Assembly (NCBI RefSeq): GCF_021646545.1
Contig: NZ_JAKIRP010000004.1
Coordinates: forward strand, 1-64,000
Reading direction: 5' to 3'
DNA length: 64,000 nt
From: Chitinophaga filiformis
GTDB taxonomy: Bacteria; Bacteroidota; Bacteroidia; Chitinophagales; Chitinophagaceae
In this document: piece by piece, positions 7,685 to 14,950 of the stretch
Numbering within the stretch: the first letter of the stretch is position 1
Layout of the letters: each line of letters starts with the position of its first letter
The notes under the pieces: generated by a model
The model's database searches: none
What the model was told of the DNA's origin: nothing
What the model saw: the letters and a program-made list of their open reading frames with translations, nothing else
Position numbers and translations under genes: made by a program

Positions 7685-9979
7685 ATGAACAGGCTATTGT
7701 TGCTGTCCTGTTGTATGATCGGGTGTCTGCTGCCATGCCTGGCGCAAAAGCAGCTGCCCTCATATACAGTCTTACAACAGCTGATTAAAAAAGAGCGTCC
7801 TGACACTACAGAAATGCGCATCTTGCGGGACGCAGGGTACACATATGTTATGAGGCCGGGCACAGCCCGTGCCGATATGGATAGCGCTGCACTATACGCA
7901 GGAAAAGTATTGACATCTTCCATAAAAGCCGGAGACAAAGTATGGGAAGGCCAGGGCTGTCTGCTATACTCAAATATCCTGCGTGAGCAGCAGATTACAG
8001 CGAAAGGAAGAGAGTATGCGCTGAAAGCGAAAGATATCTTCGAAAAATACCAGCAGAAAGCTTATCTGGCAGATACATATATCGAACTAGCTAATTATTA
8101 TGGAGTGGAGGCCAGCGAAGATCTTGACAAAAGGATCAGCTATTACAAAGACGCCATCAAACTTTACAAAGAGGCAGGCCTGAAAGAAAAACAGGCGCAT
8201 ACGCTGTATATGCTGGGCGATCTTTATAATGTCACATATGACTTTAAATTGTTAACGGAAGCCCTGTCTCAATCGGTAGCCCTTTATGATGAAATTAAAG
8301 TGGAACCCGGCGCTGATGTATATTCCTTGCTGGGAACAGGCTATAACCGTTTGGGAGATTTCGGTAATGCATTAAAGTACAGCCTGCTTGCTGTAAAAGT
8401 GATCGAGTCTATTAAAGATACGATGGATGCACATGCTACTGTTTACAACAGGCTTGCACTCCTTTACTATTATATGGGAGAGCATGATGAGGCATTAAAG
8501 TACTATCAAAAAGCCTGGCCGATAGCGCTTAAGTTCACAGATACGACTGCGCTGCGTACCATTTCTGTCAATATTGCGGCCTGTTATGCGGCAATGAAGA
8601 GGCCCGACAAGGCCCTTTCCGTGATGAAAGAAGCAGAACGCAGCTATCCGCCGAAAGACATTGGAGAAAAAACGTGGATGTCTGTATTTATTGCCGGCTG
8701 TTACATGGATCTCAAACAGCCAGCTGCCGCCCTTCCTTATATACGTCAGGCACGTAAGAACAGGGACCAGCTGCCTGACATGTTGCAGGCATCTTTAGAC
8801 GATCTTGACGCCAGATATTATCTCGAAAACGGCGATTATACGAAGAGCCATCAACTGGGCTTAAATGTGATCGCTATTGCCCTTAAAGCGAAGAATCTGA
8901 AGCTGCAGTCAACCGCTCATATTGATCTCTTTAGAGCCGATTCTGCCATGGGTAATTACAAGGAAGCCCTCGAGCATTATCGCCAGTATACAATTGTTAA
9001 AGACTCTCTGTTTAACATCGCTAAGGCAAGACAGATAAGTACCTTACAGGTGCAGTTTGAAACGAAACAGCAACAGCAAAGCATTGAATTACTCACCCGT
9101 ACATCACAACTACAAAGTGCCGCACTGGACAAGGCCCGTTTTGTCAGGAATGCAATTATCACAGGCGCCGGTATACTGGCGATTATGTTAGCCATCATGC
9201 TGGCGTTGGTATATAACCGCTATCATCTTAAACTGCGCAGCAACCGGCAGCTGGAGCAGAAACAAGATGAGATCAATGAGAAAAATCAATCGCTCCAGCA
9301 TCTCATCACCTCCCAGAATAAACTGTTAGGAGAAAAAGAATGGCTGGTAAAAGAGATACATCACCGTGTGAAAAATAACCTGCAGATAGTTATGAGTCTC
9401 CTGAACACACAAGCTGCGTTTCTGGATGATAAAGACGCCCTCAATGCTATCCGGGAAAGCAGGTACCGCATGCAGGCCATCTCTCTTATTCACCAGAAGC
9501 TGTACCAGTCAGAAAATATGGCTATCATCGACATGAGCGCCTACATCAAAGATCTCGTTGAGTTCCTCAAAGATGGTTTTTCTGGTGTCAATAAGATCCG
9601 GTTTGATCTTCAGATAGCGCCTGTGAACCTGGACGTATCACAATCCGTTCCCATCGGTTTGATCCTGAACGAAGCCATCACCAATGCCATTAAATATGCA
9701 TTTACAGGTAATGGCATTATAATGATATCGCTGCAGGAGACGAGCCCGGGCCAACTGAGCCTGATAATAGCCGATAATGGCGTCGGACTGCCCGCAGACG
9801 ACAATAATCAACCCCGCAAACAGTCTATGGGAATGATGCTTATGGAGACACTGGCCGAACAATTGGAAGGGACATTGAATATACAGAGCAAGGATGGCGT
9901 GATTGTTACGGTCAGGTTCAAGTACCAGGAAAAGCAGGCGTTGGCTGTACCGGTGGAAGTTGAGGAGGAGGTGCTATAA
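7685..9979 (+). CDS. TPR-containing sensor histidine kinase (HisKA_2 type), no adjacent response regulator
   Basis: 764 residues. A signal peptide (residues 1-20, ending CLAQK) is followed by a periplasmic domain of about 430 residues made of tetratricopeptide repeats, for example YNRLALLYYYMGEHDEALKY. A membrane helix lies near residues 488-511 and a coiled coil follows. The phosphoacceptor region EIHHRVKNNLQIV has its His pair at residues 559-560, which marks the HisKA_2 class. The ATPase domain has the N box EAITNAIKYAF and the G1 box DNGVGLP. Kinases of this build usually pair with a LytTR-type response regulator, but none is next to it: the upstream gene is AraC and the downstream gene is on the other strand. 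The signal is unknown. Confidence 0.9.
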   Translation: MNRLLLLSCCMIGCLLPCLAQKQLPSYTVLQQLIKKERPDTTEMRILRDAGYTYVMRPGTARADMDSAALYAGKVLTSSIKAGDKVWEGQGCLLYSNILREQQITAKGREYALKAKDIFEKYQQKAYLADTYIELANYYGVEASEDLDKRISYYKDAIKLYKEAGLKEKQAHTLYMLGDLYNVTYDFKLLTEALSQSVALYDEIKVEPGADVYSLLGTGYNRLGDFGNALKYSLLAVKVIESIKDTMDAHATVYNRLALLYYYMGEHDEALKYYQKAWPIALKFTDTTALRTISVNIAACYAAMKRPDKALSVMKEAERSYPPKDIGEKTWMSVFIAGCYMDLKQPAAALPYIRQARKNRDQLPDMLQASLDDLDARYYLENGDYTKSHQLGLNVIAIALKAKNLKLQSTAHIDLFRADSAMGNYKEALEHYRQYTIVKDSLFNIAKARQISTLQVQFETKQQQQSIELLTRTSQLQSAALDKARFVRNAIITGAGILAIMLAIMLALVYNRYHLKLRSNRQLEQKQDEINEKNQSLQHLITSQNKLLGEKEWLVKEIHHRVKNNLQIVMSLLNTQAAFLDDKDALNAIRESRYRMQAISLIHQKLYQSENMAIIDMSAYIKDLVEFLKDGFSGVNKIRFDLQIAPVNLDVSQSVPIGLILNEAITNAIKYAFTGNGIIMISLQETSPGQLSLIIADNGVGLPADDNNQPRKQSMGMMLMETLAEQLEGTLNIQSKDGVIVTVRFKYQEKQALAVPVEVEEEVL

Positions 9980-10053
9980 CGTACTACATTGTTCCATGGA
10001 ATGAGGATTGGAATATCGTAAGGAAACGATGGGTAAGAAGAAGGAAGGTCTCA

Positions 10054-10977
10054 TTACTCAAATATTTTCTGTTTGTCATTCCATATCTCCCAATACCTTT
10101 CTTTTGCCCCGGCTTCCAAAAACGAAGCCTGAATCAGCTTATACACTTCTGTATTGTAAGACTTAAATTTCTTGTAAATGTTATACCTTACTTTTTCCGG
10201 AATATTTAATACAGTACCAAGCGCTTCAAAATCTCTTAACTTGATATTTTTCTTTTTCCCATTCAGTAATAATGCCATTTCTTCCTGATCTTTTGGAAAT
10301 ACGAGATTTACATTCAGCAGATCGTAAGCCGGGCTCAATGCAATGCTATTCTCCAGATGCAGTAAAGAGAAATTTTTTAAGTGCATATCATTGTTTCCTG
10401 TTAGATAACAAAAAAGTAATAACTCGAAATACTTCAGCACATCAAGTCCGGAATTTGTACAATAGGTCAGAATTAATTTACCGGCCCTTTCATAAGATCC
10501 CTTGTACTTGTTTTCTGTTAAAAACTCAGCCAGTTGGCAGAAGTCCTCTACGTGCACCTTCTTTCCGTTCACTCTATCAAAACGCCTGGCAATGTAAACA
10601 AGGGTGGCATCAGTTGCTCTCAGCAATGTGTGATTGCAAACAGCAATGCCGAATATGCCCGCAAGATGCATTGTAAGATCCTCCGTTTCAGGCATGGCTG
10701 GCAATTCATCATGCTGCGGCTTCAATATATATTCTCCCCATACTCCCACGATCGTAAGTCGACCATTACCTGTATTTTTCTCTAGTGTAACAGATAACTT
10801 CGGCTGTACCCCCGTTACTGCTATATGTTTACTAATAGTTTTTTCTGCGAGGTCCTTTAAGAGCTGCTTGTCCAGCGTCAGTTCAGGCATAGTTTCCGTA
10901 TTAAAAAAACGTTTAGCACACCTGCCATGGTATTCCTGATCTCCGGCGTCATTATAGCAGAATAAACAATTTGGCAT
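10054..10977 (-). CDS. HipT/HipA-like serine/threonine kinase toxin
   Basis: 307 residues from the ATG at 10977, one base after the stop of the preceding gene. An upstream ATG at 11007 would overlap that gene. The N-terminus has a Cys cluster, CLFC at 4-7 and HGRC at 17-20, possibly zinc-binding. The kinase core follows: glycine-rich loop AVTGVQPKLS (53-62), Lys86 in ILKP, catalytic NNDMHLKN (Asp197, Asn202) and the metal-binding Asp219 in AYDLLN. All key residues are present, so the kinase should be active. HipA and HipT phosphorylate aminoacyl-tRNA synthetases and halt translation. It lacks the N-subdomain 1 of full-length HipA, which is encoded by the preceding gene, as in the E. coli HipBST system. 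The target is unknown. Confidence 0.85.
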   Translation of the reverse strand: MPNCLFCYNDAGDQEYHGRCAKRFFNTETMPELTLDKQLLKDLAEKTISKHIAVTGVQPKLSVTLEKNTGNGRLTIVGVWGEYILKPQHDELPAMPETEDLTMHLAGIFGIAVCNHTLLRATDATLVYIARRFDRVNGKKVHVEDFCQLAEFLTENKYKGSYERAGKLILTYCTNSGLDVLKYFELLLFCYLTGNNDMHLKNFSLLHLENSIALSPAYDLLNVNLVFPKDQEEMALLLNGKKKNIKLRDFEALGTVLNIPEKVRYNIYKKFKSYNTEVYKLIQASFLEAGAKERYWEIWNDKQKIFE

Positions 10978-10978
10978 A

Positions 10979-11308
10979 TTATTCAGTTTCATTTTCAGGG
11001 ACAACACTCACTGCACCAATAGTATCTTTGCATGTAAGTAACAATAATTCGAAGCGATCATTACCTTTAACTTTCCAATGCTCTTTGGCGATATTTAATA
11101 ACCAGCCCTCAGGAATTAGTCCATCAAAAAATGCAAACAGCGTAGTACTGTAATATGCTTCTTTTCTTAATGGCATAGTCAGGCTTATCGGCTTTGCCGA
11201 TTTATCAGCTAAGTAAGCTGAATGGTAGGCAAACTTATAACCTGTATCAGATTCTATGATCAAACCTGCCAGTAAGTCGCCGTAATATACTTTCCCGGTT
11301 TTATTCAT
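10979..11308 (-). CDS. HipS-like protein (HipA N-subdomain 1 as a separate gene)
   Basis: 109 residues from the ATG at 11308. The frame could begin at 11347, but that would lie deep inside the HTH gene. The whole protein matches the N-terminal subdomain 1 of HipA: GDLLAGLIIE, then FAYHSAYL, SLTMPL and FFDGLIPEGWL. In the E. coli HipBST system this separate piece, HipS, is the antitoxin that binds the kinase. It overlaps the upstream HTH gene by 8 bases and ends one base before the kinase gene, so the three are translationally coupled. Whether it is an antitoxin here, or only a structural part of a split HipA, cannot be told from sequence. Confidence 0.82.
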   Translation of the reverse strand: MNKTGKVYYGDLLAGLIIESDTGYKFAYHSAYLADKSAKPISLTMPLRKEAYYSTTLFAFFDGLIPEGWLLNIAKEHWKVKGNDRFELLLLTCKDTIGAVSVVPENETE

Positions 11309-11510
11309 GACTTCTTGATTTAGGTGCCGGCACGAGTTCCATTCCAAACAGGGACAACAATTGATTCACTTTGTCCATACGCATAGAGGTTTTTCCCTGT
11401 TCGATTTCGCGAATAAGCCGTAATCCCAATCCTGACTTTAAGGAAAGGTCCTCCTGGGTTAAGCCATTCTCTTTTCGCTTGGCCTTGATAACTTTTGACA
11501 AGAGTGTCAT
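11301..11510 (-). CDS. HipB-like XRE-family antitoxin / autorepressor
   Basis: 69 residues, almost entirely one helix-turn-helix domain of the XRE/Cro type: AKRKENGLTQEDLSLKSG (about residues 9-26) and LRLIREIEQGKTSMRMDKV. It is the first gene of the operon. Its start codon lies inside the left arm of a perfect 31-bp inverted repeat (11506-11577), and a third related palindrome sits at 11592-11613. Both are what an autorepressor should bind. In HipB families this protein binds operator DNA and assists neutralisation of the kinase. Confidence 0.85.
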   Translation of the reverse strand: MTLLSKVIKAKRKENGLTQEDLSLKSGLGLRLIREIEQGKTSMRMDKVNQLLSLFGMELVPAPKSRSHE

Positions 11511-11577
11511 TTTATACCTTTTAGGGTATAAAAATAGTGATTCTTTTATTTTTATACCCTAAAAGGTATAAAATGAC
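11506..11577. repeat. perfect 31-bp inverted repeat containing the hipB start codon (operator)
   Basis: Bases 11506-11536 are the exact reverse complement of 11547-11577, with a 10-base spacer (11537-11546). Each arm contains TATACCCTAAAAGGTATA or its complement, itself an imperfect palindrome with TATACC/GGTATA half-sites, so the repeat provides two operator copies. The left arm includes the hipB ATG (11508-11510). The right arm carries a mirrored ATGAC at 11573-11577. Confidence 0.85.
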
Positions 11578-11591
11578 GTTAAAACAATAAT

Positions 11592-11613
11592 ATTATACCC
11601 CAAAGGGTATAAT
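11592..11613. promoter_or_regulatory. third HipB-like operator palindrome
   Basis: ATTATACCC (11592-11600) and GGGTATAAT (11605-11613) form a perfect 9-bp inverted repeat with a 4-base spacer. The half-sites match those in the 31-bp repeat 14 bases away, making three sites in about 105 bases upstream of the toxin-antitoxin operon. Confidence 0.7.
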
Positions 11614-11826
11614 TTAATACATAGACTTTACACCGGTTGCATCTGATGTGCCAACAGCCAACTTTCAGTAAGCAGGTAATTGGGCTGGTCTGTTGGAAAA
11701 ACTGAAAGATTCCCTCCAGATTAAAGCAAAAAAGTTTAATATTTGTCCTCCAGCCAACGAGCATTAAAGCCTTCAACCCGAAAAAATCCAAGGCTTTGCT
11801 TTAATGGAGTATAACCTGATAGAACT

Positions 11827-12924
11827 ATGGAACATGATTTCCCCATATCTTCCTTTCTGGAGATAAAAAAACACCTCAGCACAGAACGTAACAAATTTGA
11901 AAAAGAAAGGGCCATCTGGAATACTATCAGAGAGTCTCTTAGTAAAACGGAAGCCGATCAGCTGGACGAACAGTTTAAAAACACATTTGAAACCACCACC
12001 GACCCGCAGATATTAGAGCAGCTATTGCAAAAAGGCGCCTCTGCCAGATTGCTGGAAAACTATGAACTGGGGCCACACAACCTGGCCATGGTTGTCCAGG
12101 AGCTTGCTAATATCAAAACAAAGGAAGAGCTGGAAATTGCTGCCGGCGTCATCAGAACAACAATCATTGCCGGTGCAGACCTCGACAATCAAAAGGCATA
12201 TTGGGGAAATGGAGGTATAAATGCCATCCAATGGCTTTCTGTATATCTGGCACGTGCCTTCGGCGAATACGGATACCTGAGCACCATGGATCAATACCAA
12301 TATTGCTACAAGATATTTACATGGGTGGCAAACCATACTACGATCACTGAAAACATGCGAGGCGACTGGCATCCCCTTCATGCATTCATGGCTGGCCTGA
12401 AAAAGTCTCCTGAGGTGGAAGACCTTCAGGAGAAATTAATATTGCAAATGATGGGACTAAATTGGACCATTTTCAACTCAACACATGAAGAGCTGAGCAC
12501 TTCCTTTTTCAGCCGGATTATTGATGTCAATCCCAGATTTCTGACACTGATTGTCCCTTACGAACATGAACAGCTAAAATCGTATCTGGACGTTGTACAG
12601 AAAAATATCGGCCCCATGGTACTGAAGAACTTCTTAAACGGGTTTACCAGCAGTAATAAAGCGAGAAAGTATTTCAGAGCGTTCTTTTCCCTCAGACCTC
12701 ACTGGTTGTTAAAACTGATTATCACAAGTACTCCTGAAACGGTCTTCAACCTTGTCAAAAGAAATGAACAGGACCTGCTGCTCCCATTCCTGAAACATTA
12801 TAAGCGTGAGGTAGCGGAACTAAGGAATGAAAAAGACCAAACCTTAATACAATATGCCATGACATCCAGAGGTGCAGTCGAAAATACTGTTCAGCTGTTG
12901 CGTCAATATGGCCAGCTGGCTTGA
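11827..12924 (+). CDS. hypothetical protein with ankyrin-like ends
   Basis: 365 residues, soluble, with no signal peptide, and I do not recognise the family. Residues 1-60 are charged and helical. The pattern IIAGADLDNQKAYWGNGGINAIQWL (about residues 113-137) and the C-terminal RNEKDQTLIQYAMTSRG-AVENTVQLLRQYGQ look like degenerate ankyrin repeats with long helical inserts. The middle has aromatic and His-rich segments (GDWHPLHAFMAGL). It is divergent from the HipBST-like operon, with about 210 bases between the outermost operator and its start, and convergent with the SWIM gene. Confidence 0.65.
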   Translation: MEHDFPISSFLEIKKHLSTERNKFEKERAIWNTIRESLSKTEADQLDEQFKNTFETTTDPQILEQLLQKGASARLLENYELGPHNLAMVVQELANIKTKEELEIAAGVIRTTIIAGADLDNQKAYWGNGGINAIQWLSVYLARAFGEYGYLSTMDQYQYCYKIFTWVANHTTITENMRGDWHPLHAFMAGLKKSPEVEDLQEKLILQMMGLNWTIFNSTHEELSTSFFSRIIDVNPRFLTLIVPYEHEQLKSYLDVVQKNIGPMVLKNFLNGFTSSNKARKYFRAFFSLRPHWLLKLIITSTPETVFNLVKRNEQDLLLPFLKHYKREVAELRNEKDQTLIQYAMTSRGAVENTVQLLRQYGQLA

Positions 12925-13085
12925 AACAGCCATGCACTTGTCTGAAAAAGAAAAAAGATCCGCATTGACTGTATATAGAAGTTAGAATTATCTGAGTATA
13001 TCGAGGCCGCCCAACAGTAAAACGGGAATGACGCCGGGGAGTTCAGCAATAAAAACAGAGGTTACACCCATCTACGCTGCTTCAG

Positions 13086-14744
13086 CTACCGCATTTCGAG
13101 AACTGTACTTAACTTCTCTATCATAGCAGGGCGCCGGGGATATTTATGGATTAGCTTTTCCGCAATAGCAATGATTTGTTCCTTCCCTTCCGGAATAGCT
13201 TGTATTACCATTTTCATTTTGGTAGCCAACTTAGCATATTCAGCACGACTGCCCACTACGTCACCCTCATACTCAAATGCCGGCAGATATATCGCCAACA
13301 ATTGCAACGGATATTCCCTAATTAAAAGATCATGATATTTCAAAACCCTATCCAGATCTGCCTCCTTACTCATAAGTGCAAGCAATCTGTCAAAATATTT
13401 CTCTTCAATATAAACCGGGGCAAGCGCGTTAAGTAAAGGCGTTTCCAGTGAATACCACACCTTACCTTCATTTTTCTGATACTCAGATGTTACATTTGCT
13501 ATTGTTCCCTCAATATACTTTTCTATTTCTTCTTTCCATTCGGCAGGCGTAAACGTTTCTTTCCATTGATTGTAATACGCCTGATCGAAGTTTTTCAGAA
13601 AAGCGAAATACTTTGTGTAATGTCTGATCGTTGCTTTATCATCCTCCAAAACAGCAATACCTAGTAATTCTTCTTCCCAGTCCGAAACAATTCCCGGATA
13701 TCCCTGACTTCTGGCAATCTCGATCCCGTCAGCTATCAGTTTCTTCGCTAAAGGAAAATTTCCTTTTTCTATCACACTGTTCACCTCTTCTTGCCTCACC
13801 TCTGCGATATGTAAATATTGCTGAATAAGTTGCTGCGCATCACTAATATTTCCAATAGCTTTCAAAAAGACAATTTTTCGAACAAGAAAATACTTCTTCC
13901 TGTAAGATTCCTCCTTCGCAGCTGCTATCTGATCATCAACGAAACTAAGAAACACATTCCCTTTATTTAATTGTAGCGCAATACTCTGATAAATATCTAC
14001 CATCTCATATCCAAAGTCGCCACCGTAGTCAAAGTAGACAGGATCATTTGTCGCTGATTGTAAAAAAACAAAGATTCCTTCCTTTACGTCTAACGCTAAT
14101 TCTTCCGCTGCAACGATCAACCTTATCAATTGCACACAACTGTAGATGACATCTTGAATATATCCACCTGAATCATCGCAATAAGTAAGAAGATTAACTG
14201 TTTCTGTTAACACTGATCGTGCTACAACAAAAGCATGGCTAAAATTGCCCTTATGGAAATGATTATAGCCCTCTTCAAGCACAATACTAATCTCATTTGC
14301 CAGGTTGTGAACAGATCTGTAATCAACAAAGCTCTTTTTTGTATTGCGTCGTATAATGCCTTTAATCAGGCTGGTATATTTTTTACCAATATCCCTGCTA
14401 ATATTCTTACTGGCTACGCGGACTTCAACCGTCGCGCTGTCTTTTTCAGGTGCTTTCCTGCGTACTGTTTTTTTTGCTAATTCTCCCCTAAGAACGAATA
14501 ACGCGGCTACAACATGTTTGCAGGTCTTACCCTTATAAGGGCAACTGCAGGAATAGGATGTTATGTAGTCCTTCCTGAGAATCTCAACCTGGACAGTATA
14601 TAACTCAGATCCCTTCACTTTCGCCTGCCAGTTGTCTTTACCGGTTTCTGTCAGCTCGGTAACGGCCCCATTCTCGTAATACTCTCTTCCGTGACGTACG
14701 ATCGTTTGATCTACCATTAAGTCAAATGTATCCAGTGTCAGCAT
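13086..14744 (-). CDS. SWIM zinc-finger protein of unknown function
   Basis: 552 residues. The SWIM motif lies near the N-terminus: CSC (Cys66, Cys68) and CKH (Cys75, His77) in a CxCx6CxH arrangement, followed by VVAALFVL. SWIM domains bind zinc and are thought to contact DNA or protein. In bacteria they often accompany SNF2-type helicases or VWA/MoxR gene sets, but none is present here. The remaining 470 residues are helical and repetitive with no enzyme motif, resembling the TPR-like tails of such proteins. It is convergent with the 365-residue unknown and more AT-rich than the glycan genes. Confidence 0.75.
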   Translation of the reverse strand: MLTLDTFDLMVDQTIVRHGREYYENGAVTELTETGKDNWQAKVKGSELYTVQVEILRKDYITSYSCSCPYKGKTCKHVVAALFVLRGELAKKTVRRKAPEKDSATVEVRVASKNISRDIGKKYTSLIKGIIRRNTKKSFVDYRSVHNLANEISIVLEEGYNHFHKGNFSHAFVVARSVLTETVNLLTYCDDSGGYIQDVIYSCVQLIRLIVAAEELALDVKEGIFVFLQSATNDPVYFDYGGDFGYEMVDIYQSIALQLNKGNVFLSFVDDQIAAAKEESYRKKYFLVRKIVFLKAIGNISDAQQLIQQYLHIAEVRQEEVNSVIEKGNFPLAKKLIADGIEIARSQGYPGIVSDWEEELLGIAVLEDDKATIRHYTKYFAFLKNFDQAYYNQWKETFTPAEWKEEIEKYIEGTIANVTSEYQKNEGKVWYSLETPLLNALAPVYIEEKYFDRLLALMSKEADLDRVLKYHDLLIREYPLQLLAIYLPAFEYEGDVVGSRAEYAKLATKMKMVIQAIPEGKEQIIAIAEKLIHKYPRRPAMIEKLSTVLEMR

Positions 14745-14880
14745 CCAATAAAGCTTTATTTAAAACTATGCAATATCTTAATTAATCCAGTATGAGAGAA
14801 AATCAATACTGAAAAGCGCCATAAGATACTGTAAATGAATCAAATTACGAATCATCTGTTTCATATGCTGACACCTGAAG

Positions 14881-14919
14881 TAAAGCGCCTTCAAATCCCG
14901 CGGACTCGAAGGCGCTTTA
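14881..14919 (-). terminator. rho-independent terminator of the GH9 gene
   Basis: TAAAGCGCCTTC (14881-14892) and GAAGGCGCTTTA (14908-14919) are perfect 12-bp arms with a 15-base loop, about 30 bases past the GH9 stop codon. Confidence 0.75.
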
Positions 14920-14950
14920 TTTTCAGCTGACTGTTCTATATAAAACCCGA

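Noticed and set aside
10979..11347. longer HipS start at 11347
   Set aside because: It would overlap the HTH gene by 47 bases and adds 13 residues not matching the HipA N-subdomain. ATG at 11308 fits both the domain and the coupling.
11579..11791. 70-codon minus-strand frame upstream of hipB
   Set aside because: It overlaps the third operator, has an odd Cys/aromatic composition and no signal or family. It is most likely a chance frame in the divergent promoter region.
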